Of a DNA stretch of 64,000 nucleotides, positions 35,964-44,611 are shown piece after piece. This DNA is from Advenella sp. FME57. Its GTDB lineage: Bacteria; Pseudomonadota; Gammaproteobacteria; Burkholderiales; Burkholderiaceae_B. The notes below the pieces were generated by a model. The model did no database searches. It was not told where the DNA came from and was given only the letters and a program-made list of their open reading frames with translations. Location: assembly GCF_014897675.1 (NCBI RefSeq), contig NZ_JABUXU010000002.1:287001-351000 (forward strand). Reading direction: 5' to 3'. Position 1 is the stretch's first letter. Every line of letters starts with the position of its first letter. The position numbers were made by a program, and so were the translations under genes.

Positions 35964-36715
35964 ATGGAATCAATACCACGATAGTGGCTATGCTGGTTGG
36001 ATTATGCTTATGGCGTCCGGCTCAGGCTGCCAAGGACGAGGGTGCCACGCAGAATGAGTCCGAGGCACTGACATTTAATCAGTTGGCAGCTAAATGCGCA
36101 CCCGCCGTGCATATCAGTACGCTTCAGGCACTGGCCCGAACGGAGAGTCATTTTAACCCCTATGCCATCGGTGTGGTGGGTGGAATAGTCGCCCAGCCTC
36201 AAACACTGGAGGAGGCAGTCGCGACTGCGAAGGCGTTGCATAAGTCCGGTAAGAATTTCAGCATGGGCTTGGCTCAGATTAATAAACACAATCTGTCCCG
36301 ATTCGGTCTGTCATATGAAACGGTGTTTGACCCTTGTCAGAACTTGAAAACGGGCGCGCAGATCCTTGAGGATTGTTTTGATCGTGCAGGATCTGCAGAC
36401 GCTCAGGTTGCCCTACAGAAAGCACTGTCCTGCTATTACAGCGGTAATTTCCGGACAGGCTTTACCCAGGACTTTAAGGGGCAGCCCTCTTATGTGAAGC
36501 GGATTCAATTGGCCGCTGCACAAAATTCTGATAATGAAAAACTCAAAATACCGGCCATCAGTATCAATACGCCTTTGTCCACACCGGCGACGGCGACGGT
36601 CAAAAATCGTTCAGCCCAAAAGGTAAAAAATCGGAACGAATCTGACAAGGTAGCAGCCACTAAGGTTGATGAGACACGCGAGACAGCCGGTTGGGATGCC
36701 TTCTCAGACTGGTAA
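35960..36715 (+). CDS. virB1: VirB1-like lytic transglycosylase
   Basis: A 251-residue periplasmic muramidase that opens peptidoglycan for assembly of the type IV secretion system. Signal peptide ends at RPAQA/AKDE. The SLT domain has the catalytic Glu in LARTESHFNPYAIGVVG, the MGLAQINKHN motif and the CYYSGNF motif. A Lys/Asn-rich tail follows. The start at 35960 shares ATGA with the preceding stop, suggesting translational coupling. Unusually it is separated from virB2 by the replication region. Confidence 0.9.
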   Translation: MNGINTTIVAMLVGLCLWRPAQAAKDEGATQNESEALTFNQLAAKCAPAVHISTLQALARTESHFNPYAIGVVGGIVAQPQTLEEAVATAKALHKSGKNFSMGLAQINKHNLSRFGLSYETVFDPCQNLKTGAQILEDCFDRAGSADAQVALQKALSCYYSGNFRTGFTQDFKGQPSYVKRIQLAAAQNSDNEKLKIPAISINTPLSTPATATVKNRSAQKVKNRNESDKVAATKVDETRETAGWDAFSDW

Positions 36716-36736
36716 TTCAAGAGAAACGAGGTAACT

Positions 36737-37642
36737 GTGAGTATGTATACCGAAACACTCCCTGTGCAAGTGCAGAAGCTGCAGGACAAAGCAGAAGCGC
36801 TACACAGAAAGAATTATTTATTGTCAAAAGGCATTGACCCGCAGAGCAAAAGCCAATTGGCATTTCAATTTCCGGCAGCGATCGGGGGACGCGAGGATTT
36901 GCGTCACATGCCCAACGACTATTGTCGAAGTTCACTATTTACCGCACGTAATAATAAGCAGCCACGTAAAAATATGCTGCGCACCAAACTGTTTCATCTG
37001 CATGACGTGGAAATACTATATACGGGCTTTGAGTTACGGGCGGTTGATGATGAGCTGGTCTGGATGCAGTTGGTACATTATGCAAAAGATGTTGATCTGG
37101 GAAGCACGTTTGAATTCAATTTGACCCAGTTACTTCATGATTTGGATTGGCCTCGCAGTGGAGCGGCCTACCAGAGGCTGCGAGAGTGCATTAGCCGCTT
37201 ACGGGCCACGGAAGTGCTTGTCACTAATAAAAAGGCCTATGGGGTGAGCGGTTCGTTCAGTATGCTTGAGTATGACAGCCTCAACGATGAGAAGGGTGAC
37301 CAACATACCTACTATGTTCGGATGAGCCCAAAAATAATGCTTTTATTTGCAGGCAATTTGTTTACCTCTCATAACTGGGATGCTTACAAAAACCTATCAC
37401 CCGCCGCCCGCCGGTTGGTCGATTACGTGAGTTCGCACAAAACGCCGTTGCCTCTGAGCGTCGAGAATTTTGTCAATCTGTGTGGCGTTGAGATGGATTC
37501 TGCCGCCAGAGCGCGCACATTTGCCAAGTCCAAGTGCCAGGAATTAAAAAGTAATGGCTGGGTGGCTGATATTTTTGTCGAAAATGACCGAATCCATTGC
37601 TTAAAAGCAGCGGTCAAAGATCGCACTTGCGCACTCATGTGA
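36737..37642 (+). CDS. trfA: TrfA-type plasmid replication initiator
   Basis: A 301-residue iteron-binding initiator. It shares with IncP TrfA the segments RSSLFTARNNKQPRKNM, YTGFELRAVDDELVWMQLVH, RLRECISRLRATEVLVTN, LLFAGNLFTSHNWDAYKNLS and AARRLVDYVSSH. It would bind the iterons directly downstream and open the plasmid origin with DnaA. The start is a GTG at 36737 after GAGGT; an ATG lies two codons later. An inverted iteron sits inside its last codons, allowing autorepression or handcuffing to touch its 3' end. Confidence 0.85.
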   Translation: MSMYTETLPVQVQKLQDKAEALHRKNYLLSKGIDPQSKSQLAFQFPAAIGGREDLRHMPNDYCRSSLFTARNNKQPRKNMLRTKLFHLHDVEILYTGFELRAVDDELVWMQLVHYAKDVDLGSTFEFNLTQLLHDLDWPRSGAAYQRLRECISRLRATEVLVTNKKAYGVSGSFSMLEYDSLNDEKGDQHTYYVRMSPKIMLLFAGNLFTSHNWDAYKNLSPAARRLVDYVSSHKTPLPLSVENFVNLCGVEMDSAARARTFAKSKCQELKSNGWVADIFVENDRIHCLKAAVKDRTCALM

Positions 37643-38090
37643 GTGACACCGTCAATTAGACTTTGCGACTTTTGACCGTCAATGCTGTGGATAAGTCGTG
37701 ATGGCAATGACGGCGTTGCGATCTTTGACCGTCAGAATAAAAGGGGACCAGCGGTCAAAAATCTCGCCTGAAGCTGTTTTGGCTCATTTCGGTGCAGGTT
37801 ATATCCAGAAAAATTCGACTTTTTCATCTAACCCCTGTGCACAAACAGTGATTTTTCACCGATGTGCGACTTTTGACCGTCATTCTGCGATCTTTGAGCG
37901 CTGACTTATCCACACATGCTGCGACTTTTGAGCGCTGAAATTGCGATCTTTGACCGTTGATATTGCGATTTTTGACCGTCAAACAAGCCGGATTTCTCCC
38001 GTTTTATCAATATGTTATGAGCCCATTAACCTTGTATAACCTATATAACCATAGGGATCGGGCCTTGTCGCGATCTTTGACCGCTGGTAT
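37611..38090. repeat. oriV: Iteron-type vegetative origin (oriV)
   Basis: About ten copies of a roughly 17-base iteron, consensus TGCGAYYTTTGASCGY, occur near 37611 (inverted, inside trfA), 37664, 37716, 37751 (inverted), 37864, 37886, 37919, 37942, 37963 and 38070. Perfect DnaA boxes TTATCCACA are at 37906-37914 and, inverted, 37686-37694. An AT-rich stretch at 37990-38055 suits strand opening. The iteron is unlike the classical IncP one, so compatibility is likely to differ. Confidence 0.88.
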
Positions 38091-38188
38091 TTGACAGTGG
38101 CTTTTTTGAATCACAAACGAAGTCGAGTGATGGCCAAAGCCACTGCTTTGCCATTCATCGCAACTCTTGCTCTTTGTTGTACCTGATG

Positions 38189-38210
38189 ACACTCCGAGGA
38201 GTGTTTTTTT
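38189..38210 (+). terminator. Intrinsic terminator before virB2
   Basis: ACACTC / GAGTGT stem (38189-38204) followed by seven T. It ends 33 bases before the virB2 start and would stop transcripts coming from the origin region. Confidence 0.7.
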
Positions 38211-38242
38211 GTTCTTCATGTTTGATTTTTAAGGAAATACCG

Positions 38243-38578
38243 ATGACACACGTATCCAGCAATGCACCTCACAAGACAAGACTGCGTTGTATCGCCGAAG
38301 CCGCTTTCACAGTGGCGTTGTTACTAGCTTCGCCTCTGGCAATAGCCCAGGGTTTTGCCAATGAAATTAATAGCATGGGCGAGGGCATCCGAGATGGAAT
38401 TTATATTTTCGTCGGCACGATGTGCGGCATCACAGTGCTGTGGTGCATTTTTGAGGGGGCAGGTGGCCGCAAGACGTGGATGGATTTGTTGCATATCGGT
38501 TTGTGGGTGTTTGCAGCCGGTGCCGCAATTGTTGTGACGACATGGATATTTTCACAAGGCGGCTCTATTAGCGTCTAA
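38243..38578 (+). CDS. virB2: VirB2/TrbC-family pilin
   Basis: A 111-residue prepilin, the main subunit of the conjugative pilus. A long signal region ends at LAIAQ/GFANEI, followed by two hydrophobic segments (GIYIFVGTMCGITVLWCIF and IGLWVFAAGAAIVVTTWIF) separated by a short polar loop, as in VirB2. Start at 38243 after AAGGAA. Confidence 0.85.
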   Translation: MTHVSSNAPHKTRLRCIAEAAFTVALLLASPLAIAQGFANEINSMGEGIRDGIYIFVGTMCGITVLWCIFEGAGGRKTWMDLLHIGLWVFAAGAAIVVTTWIFSQGGSISV

Positions 38579-38597
38579 GCATAAGGAATGTTTATCC

Positions 38598-39029
38598 ATG
38601 CACGAAGAAGAGAACTATAAAAAAATGGGATTCCCCACGTTTAATGCATTGGGTCGAGCAGCGCTCGTGCTGGGAATCCCTGTTGTTCCACTGGCGATGG
38701 TGGCTGGTGGCAGCCTGGCCGCCACCATGCTGCTCCTGACCATTCTCAAGGGCAAAGCCTTACTTTTGATGTTAATTCCCATTCCCGTGGTCATTTTTAT
38801 GAAAACCGTCTCACGCAATGACGACCAGGCATTAAAAATCATCGGCTTTGAGCTGCGGTGCTGGTTTTATCGACGTAATGCGGCGTTTTTTAACGGCACA
38901 ACCACACTTTTGGCGACCCATTTTGGGAGAAATTTAAATGATTATCAGCGATTTGTTGAACAACATACTGAAAAAACAGACCTCCGGCGATATGTTCCTG
39001 CCCAAGATATCCCAACATATCACCGCTGA
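38598..39029 (+). CDS. virB3: VirB3-family inner-membrane protein, extended C-terminus
   Basis: A 143-residue protein with two adjacent membrane segments near the N-terminus (AALVLGIPVVPLAMVAGGS and LILKGKALLLML-type), then the polar tail seen in VirB3/TrbD. VirB3 helps assemble the inner-membrane complex with VirB4. Its last 30 codons overlap the virB4 start in a different frame (38938-39029); VirB3 is usually about 100 residues, so the tail may be a product of the overlap. Confidence 0.83.
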   Translation: MHEEENYKKMGFPTFNALGRAALVLGIPVVPLAMVAGGSLAATMLLLTILKGKALLLMLIPIPVVIFMKTVSRNDDQALKIIGFELRCWFYRRNAAFFNGTTTLLATHFGRNLNDYQRFVEQHTEKTDLRRYVPAQDIPTYHR

Positions 39030-41352
39030 GCTGTTTCACATTAAGACCGGACATATCGGGTTTGTGATCCGTCTAGAAGGTTTGCCTTTTGAGAGTGAGA
39101 ATGAAACCCACCTTGCCGCCCACTTTACGCAGTTGGCGCGTTTGTTGTCTGGCGCAGGTAAAACGCTCGGTGGTCGACTCGGTTTGTGGACAACGCTGCA
39201 GCGGCGCAAGAAAGTGTTTGACCGTGAATATGCGTTTGATAATCCGTTTTGTCAGGAATTTGCAGCCAAGTATTTGGCGAAGTTTGCGACCGGGGACTAT
39301 TTCGAGAATGTCTTTTACCTGACAGGGTTGATTAAGTACGAGGATTTTGATGATGGTATCAAAGAGGCTCAGGACCTGCTTACCGTATTGATGCAAGGAT
39401 TGCAACCGTATGACCCGGTGACGCTGACGGCATGGCAGAACCAAGAGGGTGTTTTATTTTCTGAAGTATTTTCGTTCTTCGGCTTTCTGATCAATGGCGT
39501 TCAGGAGGAGATACCCCTATCCAACGTTGATGCCTTTCAAACGCTAGCCAGCTCGGATCTACACTTTGGGACCGATGTGTGCGAGATTCGTAGTCAAACA
39601 GGGACACGCTTTGCGACTTCCCTTGATTTGAAGGATTTTGGGATTTCCAAGGTCAAGGTGCTCAGTGGCATTCTGGATCTACCGTGTGAGTTTACGCTGA
39701 CACAATCTTTTGTGTACGTCGATTCTCCCACAATGCAAGAGACCATCAAAAAGCAGCTTAATAACCTGCGGTCAGTGGGAGACCAAGCTCTAACTCAGCA
39801 GGACGAACTCAAAGCGGGCCAAGGTGGTCTGGCCTCTGGGGAGTTGATGTTTGGCGAGTATCACAGTGTTCTGGTTGTGTATGGGGACACTGCCAAACAA
39901 GCTTCTCAGAACGGAGCCAAGGTCTATACCCGGTTTCAGAACTCGGGTGGCTATCGGTTTGTCAAAGCGGGCCTGTCCGCGCCAGCCACGTATTTTAGTC
40001 AAGTGCCTGGCTCCAAGCACAAGCCTCGGTGTTTCCCAAAATCGACAGTCAATTTGGCTACAACGTTCGGTATGCACAATTATTCTCACGGCAAGAGCCA
40101 GGGCAATCCCATTGGCGATGGATCCGCCATTATGCCGCTGCAAACCGTCTCCAATACTATCTATGACTTCAATTTTCACTTCTCTAATCCGAAGGAGGAC
40201 AATATCGGCGACAAGATCGCGGGCCATACGTTGATTCTGGGCGCGACGGGGACCGGTAAAACAACCTTGGAAACAGCGCTGTTAGCCTTCTGCGACCGTT
40301 TTGACCCGCATTTATTTGTGATGGATCTGGACGAGGGAATGAAAATTTTCATTCGAGCGACAGGAGGCACCTATTACTCTCTGAAAGATGGCCGGCCTAC
40401 AGGCTGTAATCCGTTCCAGATACAGGATAGCCCCAAAACTCGAGAGTTTCTATATAAGCTCGTCGGGATATGCGGCAAGACATCTGAGGGAAAAGTCACG
40501 GCAGTAGAAGAGAAGCAGATCCAGCTCGCTGTCGATACCCTGATGAACACCATTGATTTTGAGAACCGCAATTTCAGTGTTCTGCTTCAATCGATTCCGC
40601 ACGATCCAGGCAATGCCGATAGTCTTAGAACCCGGCTGTCGCGTTGGTGCCGCAGTGAAGGCGGGCGATATGCATGGTGTCTGGATAATCCGTCTAATGA
40701 TTTTGATCCGGCTACATTTTACCGGATCGGGTTTGATCTAACGGACATTTTAAAGGACGACTACCTGCCGACGGAGCCTGTCCTGGCCTATCTGTTTTAT
40801 CTGCGGTCACAAATGATGGACAGAGTGGCTGCTTCGGGTGGAATTCTGGCGACTGTCATCGAGGAGTTCTGGTATCCAGCCAGATTCGAGACGACTCAGG
40901 ACTTTATGCTTAAGAGCCTGAAAACTGACCGTAAATTGGGTGGTTGGGTGGTTTTGACGAGCCAGAGCCCAGAAGACGCGATTAACAGCCCGATCTTTGC
41001 GGCCATTGTGCAGCAGACACCGACCAAGATATTCTTGCCCAATCCCGATGCTGAGTTTGAGGGTAGCTACGCTCGTTGCGGTATCACACAGAAGGAATTC
41101 GAGGAGCTGGTAAAACTCTCCTTGGAGTCGCGTACTTTTCTGATCAGACAATCTCGACAGTCTGCGTTTGCAAAATTGAATCTGTACGGCTTCGAGGATG
41201 AGATCGCCGTGTTGTCTGGTTCATCGGACAATGTAGCCATTTTTGACGATGTTCACTACGAATTGGGAGCGGAGCCGGTGAATGTTTGGTATCCCGTCTT
41301 TAAGGAGCGGGTGCGTGACGCGCGGCAGGCCAAGAGAAAGAAAGCGGCTTAG
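38938..41352 (+). CDS. virB4: VirB4-family secretion ATPase
   Basis: An 804-residue ATPase that powers pilus assembly and substrate transfer. Walker A is ILGATGTGKTTL (about residue 430) with Walker B LFVMDLDEGM downstream, and the later VIEEFWYP and LTSQSPEDAINSP motifs of the family are present. Start at 38938 after GGGAGAAA, inside the virB3 reading frame. Confidence 0.93.
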   Translation: MIISDLLNNILKKQTSGDMFLPKISQHITAELFHIKTGHIGFVIRLEGLPFESENETHLAAHFTQLARLLSGAGKTLGGRLGLWTTLQRRKKVFDREYAFDNPFCQEFAAKYLAKFATGDYFENVFYLTGLIKYEDFDDGIKEAQDLLTVLMQGLQPYDPVTLTAWQNQEGVLFSEVFSFFGFLINGVQEEIPLSNVDAFQTLASSDLHFGTDVCEIRSQTGTRFATSLDLKDFGISKVKVLSGILDLPCEFTLTQSFVYVDSPTMQETIKKQLNNLRSVGDQALTQQDELKAGQGGLASGELMFGEYHSVLVVYGDTAKQASQNGAKVYTRFQNSGGYRFVKAGLSAPATYFSQVPGSKHKPRCFPKSTVNLATTFGMHNYSHGKSQGNPIGDGSAIMPLQTVSNTIYDFNFHFSNPKEDNIGDKIAGHTLILGATGTGKTTLETALLAFCDRFDPHLFVMDLDEGMKIFIRATGGTYYSLKDGRPTGCNPFQIQDSPKTREFLYKLVGICGKTSEGKVTAVEEKQIQLAVDTLMNTIDFENRNFSVLLQSIPHDPGNADSLRTRLSRWCRSEGGRYAWCLDNPSNDFDPATFYRIGFDLTDILKDDYLPTEPVLAYLFYLRSQMMDRVAASGGILATVIEEFWYPARFETTQDFMLKSLKTDRKLGGWVVLTSQSPEDAINSPIFAAIVQQTPTKIFLPNPDAEFEGSYARCGITQKEFEELVKLSLESRTFLIRQSRQSAFAKLNLYGFEDEIAVLSGSSDNVAIFDDVHYELGAEPVNVWYPVFKERVRDARQAKRKKAA

Positions 41353-41431
41353 CACCTGATCTCTGTTCTGACAATAGTGTGCCTGAATTGGCCATCCACG
41401 TTCTTCGCTACCATTTTTTAGGAAAATTACA

Positions 41432-42073
41432 ATGAAGACTCTTACATTCATAATGCAATCCGCGCTGATTGTGGCCTTATCTTTGTCCACCCAGGCATAT
41501 GGGATAGGGGTTCCAACCATTGATACAGCGGCGCTGATGCAAATGGCCGAGCAGGTCAGGCATATGCAGACGCAGATTCAAAACCAAATATCACAAATTA
41601 CCCAACTGAAAAATCAAGTCAAAGCTGTGACCGGTTCTCGCAATATGGGAAGTCTTCTCAGAGGTCAGGTCAAGGACGTGATCCCGTCAGAGTGGGCGGA
41701 TATTTACAAAGCGGCCAATGTCGACGTGTCTCAAATTACAGATCTGAAGGGCTTTGATCCGCAAGCGGGTTTGAAGAATCTGGCCTCGATTCAGGAGTTC
41801 TCTGAACGGGCCTTTAAAGATACTAAGGCAAGACTGGGTAACATCGAAGGTTTGATGGGTCAGATTGATTTGACCCAGGATGTGAAGGGTGCAGCCGATT
41901 TGCAAAACCGTATTGCCACGGAGAACGCGGCCATTATGAACACTCAGGTTAAGTTGGATATGATGGCCAGGCTGCACGAAAACCAGAAGGAAATCGAAAG
42001 CCGGAAATTGTCTGAATATAACAATTGTTCACTAAAAGCATGGGCTAACAGAACGAATGGTGGTTGTAGTTGA
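41432..42073 (+). CDS. virB5: VirB5-family minor pilus protein
   Basis: A 213-residue secreted protein. Signal peptide ends at TQAYG/IGVP; the mature part is helical and Gln-rich (EQVRHMQTQIQNQISQIT), as in VirB5/TrbJ adhesin-like pilus-tip proteins. Two Cys in the tail (NNCSLKAW and GGCS). Located in the canonical slot between virB4 and virB6. Confidence 0.83.
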   Translation: MKTLTFIMQSALIVALSLSTQAYGIGVPTIDTAALMQMAEQVRHMQTQIQNQISQITQLKNQVKAVTGSRNMGSLLRGQVKDVIPSEWADIYKAANVDVSQITDLKGFDPQAGLKNLASIQEFSERAFKDTKARLGNIEGLMGQIDLTQDVKGAADLQNRIATENAAIMNTQVKLDMMARLHENQKEIESRKLSEYNNCSLKAWANRTNGGCS

Positions 42074-42159
42074 CGCTCGAATGTTGCATTCTTATGGGTG
42101 AGGGCAGTGGCAGGATAGTATGCCTGCTGCTGCATCGGTTCATCTGAATAGGATATGAC

Positions 42160-42444
42160 ATGCGTAATTTTTTGATTGCTGGCGTTTTGGGTTTAAGTGT
42201 TATGACAGGGTGCGGAGAGAAGGCAGTTGCCGAGACGCCACCGACGCCACCGGGTCAACCTATCCCAGAAGGAACTCCAATGCCTAAAGACGGTGAAATT
42301 TTAAATGAGGATCTAAAGTTGGCTTTATGTGAGCGCAAGGCGCAGCTAGCGGGCAAGGATAGCAAGGTACATGCTCAGAGTTGTAAAAAAGATTTAGGTC
42401 AAGAAGTGTGTGAAAAATTCTTCAATAAGGCTGCTTGCGAGTGA
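42160..42444 (+). CDS. Small lipoprotein in the EexN position
   Basis: A 94-residue lipoprotein with lipobox VMTGC, a Pro-rich linker (TPPTPPGQPIPEG) and a small Cys-containing domain (LCERKAQ, SCKKDLG, VCEKFFNKAAC). Entry-exclusion lipoproteins of the EexN type commonly occupy this slot between virB5 and virB6 and block redundant mating. Sequence match to EexN is only general, so this is position-based. Confidence 0.6.
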   Translation: MRNFLIAGVLGLSVMTGCGEKAVAETPPTPPGQPIPEGTPMPKDGEILNEDLKLALCERKAQLAGKDSKVHAQSCKKDLGQEVCEKFFNKAACE

Positions 42445-42471
42445 GTGGATTTGTATGAATAAAGGATAGTC

Positions 42472-43410
42472 ATGAGCACTGTTTCCGAGGTAACGGAACT
42501 TTTTACTTCCAAACTCGGGCCAGATCTGTTTGAGAGAACGGGGCAATTCATAGAAGGAATTGCCCCTTTGTTTTCGATGGGTCTGAGCCTGTACGTTGTT
42601 CTACTGACGTTTTACTATTACAACAGGGGGTTTGATGAGTCTATCGTAGATTTATCAAGACGCGTGTTGGTTTGGCTAATAATTATCGCCTTCGCATTTA
42701 ATGCCAGTAACTACGCTAAATTAGCAGAAATAATATACGCGCTGCCGGATGATTTAAGTGAGCTCTTTGGGTATGAAAAAACGAGTATTGGCGCCGTTGA
42801 AACCGGTTTGCAGAGTATTGATTTAATGGTAGCCAGTTTAGATGATATTTCCAAAGATGCCGCCTGGTATGAGTTTTCGACTCATTTACCCGTAATGGGT
42901 GCAAAGTTTATTGTATTAATTGCTGGATATTGGTTGTTCCTATTGGCATTTGCTTTTTACTTAATTAGTAAGGTGTGCCTCGCTCTTACTCTGATGATTG
43001 GTCCGTTATTTTTAGGGGCAGCATTATTTCCAGGTACTAGACAGTATGCAATGAACTGGATAGGACAGTGCCTTAACTATGCAATAACTATTGCCATGTT
43101 CACTTTGTTAACGGCAATACAGAGTGATTTCGTCTCAAATCACGTTCAACGCTGGGCTGAAGATTCCGCGACATGGAACCTAGCTAAGGCATGGGATATC
43201 GTGGGTCAGCTGTTAGTTTTGACCTTTATCCTTACCCTTACTGCATTGAGCATTCCGAGTATTGCATCTGCCTTGACCGGTGGCGCTATGGCGGATTCTC
43301 ACGGCCGTACCGTAGGTCGTTTTACCGGTGGTATTAGCCGTATTTACAATAATCTCACCAGTAAGGGTAGGAGAGGTGGCAGCGTTACTAACCGAGCCAG
43401 TCAGGATTAA
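42472..43410 (+). CDS. virB6: VirB6/TrbL-family polytopic membrane protein
   Basis: A 312-residue inner-membrane channel component with at least five hydrophobic segments (for example GLSLYVVLLTFYYY, RRVLVWLIIIAFAF, FIVLIAGYWLFLLAFAFYL and LALTLMIGPLFLGAALF) and a Gly/Arg-rich cytosolic tail. Base composition here is visibly more AT-rich than the flanking virB genes. A strong terminator-like hairpin lies in codons 23-35. Confidence 0.86.
   Translation: MSTVSEVTELFTSKLGPDLFERTGQFIEGIAPLFSMGLSLYVVLLTFYYYNRGFDESIVDLSRRVLVWLIIIAFAFNASNYAKLAEIIYALPDDLSELFGYEKTSIGAVETGLQSIDLMVASLDDISKDAAWYEFSTHLPVMGAKFIVLIAGYWLFLLAFAFYLISKVCLALTLMIGPLFLGAALFPGTRQYAMNWIGQCLNYAITIAMFTLLTAIQSDFVSNHVQRWAEDSATWNLAKAWDIVGQLLVLTFILTLTALSIPSIASALTGGAMADSHGRTVGRFTGGISRIYNNLTSKGRRGGSVTNRASQD
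42540..42574 (+). terminator. Terminator-like hairpin inside virB6
   Basis: GGGGCAATTC (42540-42549) and GAATTGCCCC (42557-42566) form a perfect 10-base stem with a 7-base loop, followed by TTTGTTTT. It lies within the first 35 codons of virB6. Confidence 0.6.
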
Positions 43411-43421
43411 AGGAGATCATT

Positions 43422-43787
43422 ATGAGTCAAGGATTAGAAACCGTATATCGTCGCGCAATTGCGCGGGACCGGGTCATTCGTGGCATGTCGTTACTGTTTA
43501 ACTTGGAGCTGACCTGGGTGGCGGGTGTTGCTGGGATGGCAGCCAAATCGTGGTTAGTGGGTATTGCGGCATTTGTCCTGATGATGTGGCTACGCCGATA
43601 TCCGATCTTCTGCCTAATTATGTGCGGACTATTTACCTTTAATTGGGTGATCGGGCTGGGAGGCCTTACCTATACGAAGTACGGCTGGTCGGAGATGACT
43701 TTGGGAATCGGTCTGATCACGTTGATCGTCATCGGTGTGATTCATTGGCGAGGTTTGAATGAACTGAGCGATCTCTATGCGAGATAG
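43422..43787 (+). CDS. Small membrane protein of unknown function
   Basis: A 121-residue protein with three or four hydrophobic segments (WVAGVAGMAAKSWLVGI, PIFCLIMCGLFTFNWVIGLG and MTLGIGLITLIVIGVIHW). The start has AAAGGAG upstream and the gene follows virB6 by 11 bases, so it is part of the mating operon. I do not recognise the family. Confidence 0.7.
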   Translation: MSQGLETVYRRAIARDRVIRGMSLLFNLELTWVAGVAGMAAKSWLVGIAAFVLMMWLRRYPIFCLIMCGLFTFNWVIGLGGLTYTKYGWSEMTLGIGLITLIVIGVIHWRGLNELSDLYAR

Positions 43788-43861
43788 CTAGTCGTCATTA
43801 TTTCGTACATCCGACACAAAGGGCCGCTACAGATGCGGTTTTTTCCAAAAAAATTGCAAAC

Positions 43862-43876
43862 TACGCCATTGGCGTA
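43862..43876. promoter_or_regulatory. Operator-like palindrome before relE-type toxin
   Basis: TACGCCATTGGCGTA is a perfect 7+1+7 inverted repeat 13 bases upstream of the toxin start, a typical autoregulatory site for a toxin-antitoxin pair. Confidence 0.55.
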
Positions 43877-43889
43877 TATGATGGACATC

Positions 43890-44201
43890 ATGGAATTTAT
43901 AGAAACCCCTATATTTACCCGGTTATTAATGGATTTGCTTAGTGATGATGAACATGCTGGCTTACAGCATTTATTAGCGGAAAATGCCGAACGAGGCGAT
44001 ATTATCAAAGGAGGCGGTGGTATCAGAAAAGTCCGTTATGCCTTAGCGGGTAAAGGTAAAAGTGGTGGGGTTCGTGCTATTTATTATTGGCTAAAGGATA
44101 ATCAACAGATCTATATGCTATTGATTTCTCCAAAGTCTAAGAAAGATTCGCTCACAGAACGGGAAGTTGCCGTGTTGAGGAAGTTAGTTAAGGAGTTATA
44201 G
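43890..44201 (+). CDS. RelE/HigB-type toxin
   Basis: A 103-residue toxin beginning MEFIETPIFTRLLMDLLSD, with RKVRYALAGKGKSGGVRAIYYW and LLISPKSKKDSLTE. This is the RelE/HigB ribonuclease fold that cleaves mRNA at the ribosome. The order toxin then antitoxin is that of higBA. The ATG at 43890 has GATGG upstream; frames open earlier start inside the operator. Two bases separate it from the antitoxin. Confidence 0.85.
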   Translation: MEFIETPIFTRLLMDLLSDDEHAGLQHLLAENAERGDIIKGGGGIRKVRYALAGKGKSGGVRAIYYWLKDNQQIYMLLISPKSKKDSLTEREVAVLRKLVKEL

Positions 44202-44203
44202 GT

Positions 44204-44497
44204 ATGGAAAAAGCATTATTCGATGATTTAGTCCAGAGTCTTAAACAAGCGAAGGCGATATCCACAGGGAAATCGCCCGCATCACGTCGCACATTGGTAA
44301 CCGCACCTGATGTTAAGGTAATTAGAGAAGCAACGGGGCTCTCACAAATAGAGTTTGCCAGTCTGCTTAGAGTAAGCCCTAAAACGTTGCAAAACTGGGA
44401 GCAAAATCGGCGTACGCCGACAGGGCCAGCAGCCGTATTACTCAAGATTGTGCAAGCCGCGCCTGATGTGGTGATGAAAACGTTGCACCCGTCATAG
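44204..44497 (+). CDS. HigA-type antitoxin, Xre helix-turn-helix
   Basis: A 97-residue antitoxin with a C-terminal Cro/CI HTH (KVIREATGLSQIEFASLLRVS and PKTLQNWEQNRRTPTGPA). The N-terminal part binds the toxin. It would repress its own promoter at the palindrome upstream. Confidence 0.87.
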   Translation: MEKALFDDLVQSLKQAKAISTGKSPASRRTLVTAPDVKVIREATGLSQIEFASLLRVSPKTLQNWEQNRRTPTGPAAVLLKIVQAAPDVVMKTLHPS

Positions 44498-44525
44498 TGA
44501 TGCATTAAATCTATATTTTTATATA

Positions 44526-44554
44526 AGCCGCATTTTTCCCAATGCGGCTTTTTT
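44526..44554 (+). terminator. Intrinsic terminator after the toxin-antitoxin pair
   Basis: AGCCGCATT (44526-44534) pairs with AATGCGGCT (44541-44549) across a 6-base loop, followed by a run of T. It would insulate virB7-virB11 from the upstream module, implying a promoter between 44555 and 44611. Confidence 0.85.
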
Positions 44555-44611
44555 TCGTCTGTCGAAGATGAATGTGTTCTTTAAAAAGCAATTTACTCAT
44601 AGGAGTAGGTC

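Noticed and set aside
37601..38090. CRISPR-like array
   Set aside because: Repeats are short, irregularly spaced and in both orientations, and lie beside an initiator gene with DnaA boxes; they are iterons.
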